From assembly GCA_031411935.1 (NCBI GenBank), contig JANOBY010000626.1, positions 1 to 7,304 on the forward strand: 7,304 bases of DNA, given 5' to 3'. Source of the DNA: JAQGHR01 sp031411935. GTDB lineage: Bacteria; Planctomycetota; Planctomycetia; Isosphaerales; Isosphaeraceae. The stretch's first letter is position 1. Every line of letters begins with the position of its first letter. Below, piece after piece: positions 5,241 through 7,304 of the stretch. The notes beneath the pieces were generated by a model. It did not search any database, was not told where the DNA came from, and was given only the letters and a program-made list of their open reading frames with translations. A program made the translations under genes and the position numbers.

Positions 5241-6665
5241 TCACGACTCCAGCAACGCCCTCACGGGCTCGGCCTCGGCCAGGCGGAACGGGCGATCCAG
5301 GCCGTCGTGGATCTCGGTCTCGGGCGGGATTCCCAGGGCGTGGTAGAGGGTGGCGGCGAACTGGGCTGGGGTTGTGGGGTCGGTGGCGGGGTAGGCCCCG
5401 AACCTGTCGGACGACCCGTGGACGTAGCCCCCCTTGATGCCCCCTCCGGCCATCATCATCGAGAACACGTTGCCGTAGTGGTCGCGCCCGGCGTCTCCGT
5501 TCACGCGCGGCGATCGGCCGAACTCGCCGGTGAAGATCACGAGCGTGTCGTCGAGGAGGCCCCGGCAGGTCAGGTCGTCCAGAAGGGCCGAGGAGCCGAG
5601 GTCGAAGGGGGGCAACAACTGGTTCTTGAGCAGGGGGAAATTGCCGCTGGCCCCCACGTGGTTCCCGTGGGTGTCCCAGGCGGGCACGGCCACGGGGTCG
5701 ATCGTGCCGTTGTTGTTGAAGGCCTCTTTCTCGGTCCGTTCGGGCCAGTAGACGGTGATCATGGGCACGCCGGCCTCGGCCAATCGGCGGGCGAGGATCA
5801 GGCTCTGTCCGTAGGGGTTCATCCCGTAGCGGTCGCGGAGCTTCGGGTCCTCGCGGTCGATGCGGAACGCCTCGGCCACGGCGGGGTTGCCGAAGAGGTC
5901 GAACGCCCTCTGGTAGAGCGTGTCCACGTCGGACGCGACCTGGCGGTCGATGGATCCGCCGGCCTCGAGCGATCGCCGCAGGGCCTGCCGGCCGCTCATC
6001 CGCCTGCCGTCGATGGAAGTCTCGGCCCGCAATTCGGGAGGGGCGAAGTCGTACGATCCAGCGGGCGCGCTCACGCGGAACGGGTCCATCCCGTGGCCGA
6101 GGAACCCCCCGGCGTGGCCCGGCACGAGGTTCGTGCTGGTGGTGATCGTCCAGGGCAAGGCCACGTAGGGCGGGAGCGCGGTTTTGGGCGGTCGGAGCCG
6201 GGTGACCACCGAGCCGAAGGTGGGGAAGTCCTCGGGAGTGGGGCCGACCTCGCCCAGGGCCCGTGGTCGGCGGCCGGTCATCATGGTGTGGCCCGCCGAC
6301 CCGTGCGCGGAGTCGCCGTGGGTCATGCTGCGGACGATCGCGTACCTGTCGGCCATCTGGGCAAGGCGCGGCAGGTGTTCGGTGATGTGCAGGCCGGGGA
6401 CGTTGGTCGCAATGGGCTTGAACTCGCCGCGGATCGCATCGGGGGCGTCGGGCTTCATGTCCCACATGTCGATGTGGCTGGGGCCGCCGAAGAGGTACAC
6501 GAAGATGCAGGACTTCGCGCGGCCGAAGCTCGGAGGGGAGGCGGACCCGAGGGCATTTCGGCCCCCCCCCAGGGCAAGCGCCGAGGCGCCGAGGCCGGCT
6601 CGCAGCCATTGCCTGCGGGAGAGGCCCGATCGCAGGTCGGTGGGGCAAGGTCGAAGCCAGAGCAT
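5241..6665 (-). CDS. DUF1501 domain-containing protein with twin-arginine leader
   Basis: Predicted exported protein of 474 residues, full length for DUF1501. Residues 16-22 read SRRQWLR, followed by a hydrophobic stretch (GLGASALALGGG): a Tat-type leader, usual for this family. The domain runs from about residue 50 to the end. Landmarks are CIFVYLFGGPSHIDMWDMKP (53-72), HITEHLPRLAQMADRYAIVR (93-112), WDTHGNH (330-336), TLVIFTGEFGRSPRVN (374-389) and GRDHYGNVFSMMMAGGGIKG (393-412). The Asp/His-rich motifs fit the alkaline phosphatase/sulfatase-like fold to which DUF1501 is assigned, but substrate and activity are not established. In Planctomycetes it is often next to a DUF1549/DUF1553 cytochrome protein; none is adjacent here. 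ATG 6665 is chosen because GGGAG lies about 7 bases upstream and the leader follows. The frame runs on to 6833 without leader-like sequence. Codons 32-35 contain a run of nine G. Confidence 0.94.
   Translation of the reverse strand: MLWLRPCPTDLRSGLSRRQWLRAGLGASALALGGGRNALGSASPPSFGRAKSCIFVYLFGGPSHIDMWDMKPDAPDAIRGEFKPIATNVPGLHITEHLPRLAQMADRYAIVRSMTHGDSAHGSAGHTMMTGRRPRALGEVGPTPEDFPTFGSVVTRLRPPKTALPPYVALPWTITTSTNLVPGHAGGFLGHGMDPFRVSAPAGSYDFAPPELRAETSIDGRRMSGRQALRRSLEAGGSIDRQVASDVDTLYQRAFDLFGNPAVAEAFRIDREDPKLRDRYGMNPYGQSLILARRLAEAGVPMITVYWPERTEKEAFNNNGTIDPVAVPAWDTHGNHVGASGNFPLLKNQLLPPFDLGSSALLDDLTCRGLLDDTLVIFTGEFGRSPRVNGDAGRDHYGNVFSMMMAGGGIKGGYVHGSSDRFGAYPATDPTTPAQFAATLYHALGIPPETEIHDGLDRPFRLAEAEPVRALLES
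6562..6570. repeat. Homopolymer tract C9 (G9 on the coding strand) in the DUF1501 leader
   Basis: Nine consecutive C on the plus strand, read as G9 in codons 32-35 of the DUF1501 gene (Leu-Gly-Gly-Gly), directly after the hydrophobic core of the leader. The reading frame is intact at this length. A change of one base would shift the frame before the whole DUF1501 domain. Confidence 0.95.
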
Positions 6666-6715
6666 GGCAGGTCTCCCGGAGAGGGCGGGGTCGCGGCCTC
6701 GCCCCGTCTCCGGGA
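6666..6715 (-). promoter_or_regulatory. Inverted repeat overlapping the DUF1501 ribosome binding site
   Basis: On the minus strand TCCCGGAGA (6715-6707) and TCTCCGGGA (6682-6674) are perfect 9-bp arms. Inside them CGGGG (6706-6702) pairs with CCCCG (6690-6686), leaving an 11-base loop and a 3-base bulge. The Shine-Dalgarno bases GGGAG (6677-6673) lie almost wholly in the second arm, so the folded leader RNA would hide the ribosome binding site of the ATG at 6665. The folding consequence is inference. If transcription started from the nearby promoter candidate, the first arm would be mostly untranscribed and the repeat would act as DNA. Confidence 0.45.
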
Positions 6716-6743
6716 TTGTCGGCGATGGAGATCCCCAGGGCAA
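6715..6743 (-). promoter_or_regulatory. Sigma70-like promoter candidate for the DUF1501 gene
   Basis: TTGCCC (6743-6738) and GACAAT (6720-6715) are 17 bases apart on the minus strand, each matching the consensus at 4 of 6 positions. Transcription would start near 6708, about 43 bases before the ATG, at the edge of the inverted repeat. The call is weak because GC-rich DNA yields such matches by chance. Confidence 0.3.
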
Positions 6744-6928
6744 CCGAAATCCGGCGTTTGCCCGCCTCGTGCAGCGGACGCCCTCCGATCGAGCGAAACG
6801 AAAGACACCCGCGAGGCAGGCGAGATCGTGCATGGCTCAGGAAATCTCGCCCGCACCCGACATTTCGCCATGATCGGCGCGGTGAACACTTCCGGGCGAT
6901 CGGCTCCAGGACGTGGAAAGCAGGGCCC

Positions 6929-6964
6929 CGCCGGATCGCGGGGGAGAGGCCCCGCGAACCGGCG
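6929..6964 (-). terminator. Strong hairpin downstream of the truncated right-edge gene
   Basis: CGCCGG-A-TCGCGGGG (6929-6943) pairs with CCCCGCGA-A-CCGGCG (6950-6964): fourteen pairs, one A-A mismatch and a 6-base loop. It begins 37 bases past the stop at 7001-7003 on the minus strand. There is no T-tract after it. Its position and stability suggest transcript end formation or protection from 3' decay (inference). Confidence 0.5.
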
Positions 6965-6971
6965 ATCGGGT

Positions 6972-6989
6972 TCCCCCGCGTGAGGGGGA
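6972..6989 (-). terminator. Short hairpin directly after the right-edge gene
   Basis: TCCCCC (6972-6977) and GGGGGA (6984-6989) form a perfect 6-bp stem with a 6-base loop, 11 bases past the stop codon and just before the larger hairpin at 6929-6964. No T-tract follows. The two hairpins probably act together. Confidence 0.35.
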
Positions 6990-7000
6990 TGGCGGAGGGC

Positions 7001-7304
7001 TCAGACCCGCACGCGTGTCGAGAACGAGTGCGGCGCCGGGGTCTTCCGGCCGGCGTAGGTGGACGTGGATTTCGAGGGGGACGGGGCTGCGCCTCGCCGC
7101 GTCTTCCATCGTCTGAGGATCTGATGGATGGCGAGGCCCGCCATGCCCAGCAGGCCGAAGGTCCCCGGGGAAATCAGCGAGGGGGCGGCCAGGGCCTCGT
7201 CCGCCTCGGGGGCGGGTTCCCCCGCTTCCGTCACCAGGAGGGTGGAGGCCGTGGCGGCCCCGGCCCCTGGCGTGAGGTCCAGGCCCTCGGGCGTGATCGC
7301 GTCG
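7001..7304 (-). CDS. 3' end of a gene cut by the window: protein with C-terminal membrane anchor
   Basis: Partial gene. The frame is open to the right edge with no believable start, leaving about 100 C-terminal residues. They are a Gly/Ala/Thr/Pro/Glu-rich linker (TPGAGAATASTLLVTEAGEP), then PAPEADEALAAPS, then a hydrophobic segment ISPGTFGLLGMAGLAIHQIL (about 7115-7174), then the basic cluster RRWKTRRG. This order resembles PEP-CTERM-like or other C-terminal sorting anchors, although no clean PEP motif is present. Unlike typical sorting signals, it continues for 29 residues after the basic cluster, in a Ser/Thr/Pro/Lys/Arg-rich tail ending STRVRV. The linker composition suggests a surface-exposed repeat or adhesin-type protein, but the part that would name it lies outside. 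Two hairpins follow its stop. Confidence 0.7.
   Translation of the reverse strand, partial: DAITPEGLDLTPGAGAATASTLLVTEAGEPAPEADEALAAPSLISPGTFGLLGMAGLAIHQILRRWKTRRGAAPSPSKSTSTYAGRKTPAPHSFSTRVRV

Larger units (their letters stand above)
6666..7000. other. Gene-free spacer upstream of the DUF1501 gene
   Basis: This 335-base stretch separates the stop of the truncated gene (7001) from the DUF1501 start. It holds the ribosome-site inverted repeat and promoter-like hexamers at its DUF1501 end, and two strong hairpins at the other end. Between about 6745 and 6925 I see no convincing gene, RNA or repeat. The open frames there, including the in-frame extension of DUF1501 to 6833, have no ribosome binding site or leader-like sequence. 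Confidence 0.6.

Noticed and set aside
6666..6833. In-frame upstream extension of the DUF1501 gene
   Set aside because: It would bury the Tat leader 56 residues inside the protein and lacks a ribosome binding site, whereas ATG 6665 has one.
4923..6983. A plus-strand open frame of nearly 700 codons across the DUF1501 gene
   Set aside because: Same wobble-GC explanation: it is in register with the DUF1501 codons, which carry clear family motifs on the minus strand.

Overview
The window is GC-rich DNA of the kind seen in Planctomycetes, most plausibly an Isosphaeraceae- or Gemmataceae-like organism. This rests on content, not on a database search. One long protein combines a Pirellula/Verrucomicrobium-type dehydrogenase propeller, HEAT-like repeats and a C-terminal CxxCH haem domain. 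It is accompanied by a DUF1501 protein with a twin-arginine leader, a PEP-CTERM surface protein, and a short dispersed repeat of a type common in this phylum.

Layout, left to right. Positions 1-144 hold a 58-bp tandem repeat that re-uses the last codons and stop of the first gene. Positions 108-3110 (minus) are the 1000-residue PVC-type haem-binding dehydrogenase-like gene. A divergent spacer (3111-3417) carries weak promoter-like hexamers and a small AT-richer repeat element. Positions 3418-3981 (plus) encode an SMI1/KNR4 (SUKH) protein, the only plus-strand gene. The convergent spacer 3982-4213 contains a compound hairpin and a possible 37-codon minus-strand ORF. Positions 4214-4969 (minus) encode a PEP-CTERM exported protein with two adjacent hairpins in its leader. 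Positions 5241-6665 (minus) encode the DUF1501 protein; a terminator-like element lies downstream of it, and an inverted repeat upstream overlaps its ribosome binding site. From 7001 to the right edge (minus) is the 3' end of a gene cut by the window, ending in a membrane segment and a basic cluster, with strong hairpins just after its stop.

The minus-strand products with recognisable leaders are all predicted to leave the cytoplasm: Sec leader and haem domain, PEP-CTERM anchor, and Tat-like leader. The truncated one has a C-terminal membrane anchor. They are separated by 260-450 bases (335 bases before the DUF1501 start), so they look like individually transcribed genes rather than one operon. 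The SUKH protein has no toxin partner in view.

I did not find a convincing new multi-gene system. The points most worth checking are the gene-end tandem repeat, the G9 tract inside the DUF1501 leader codons, the inverted repeat over the DUF1501 ribosome binding site, and the small ORF in the convergent spacer. The very long antisense ORFs (over 1000 and nearly 700 codons) are explained by wobble-position GC and are not genes.
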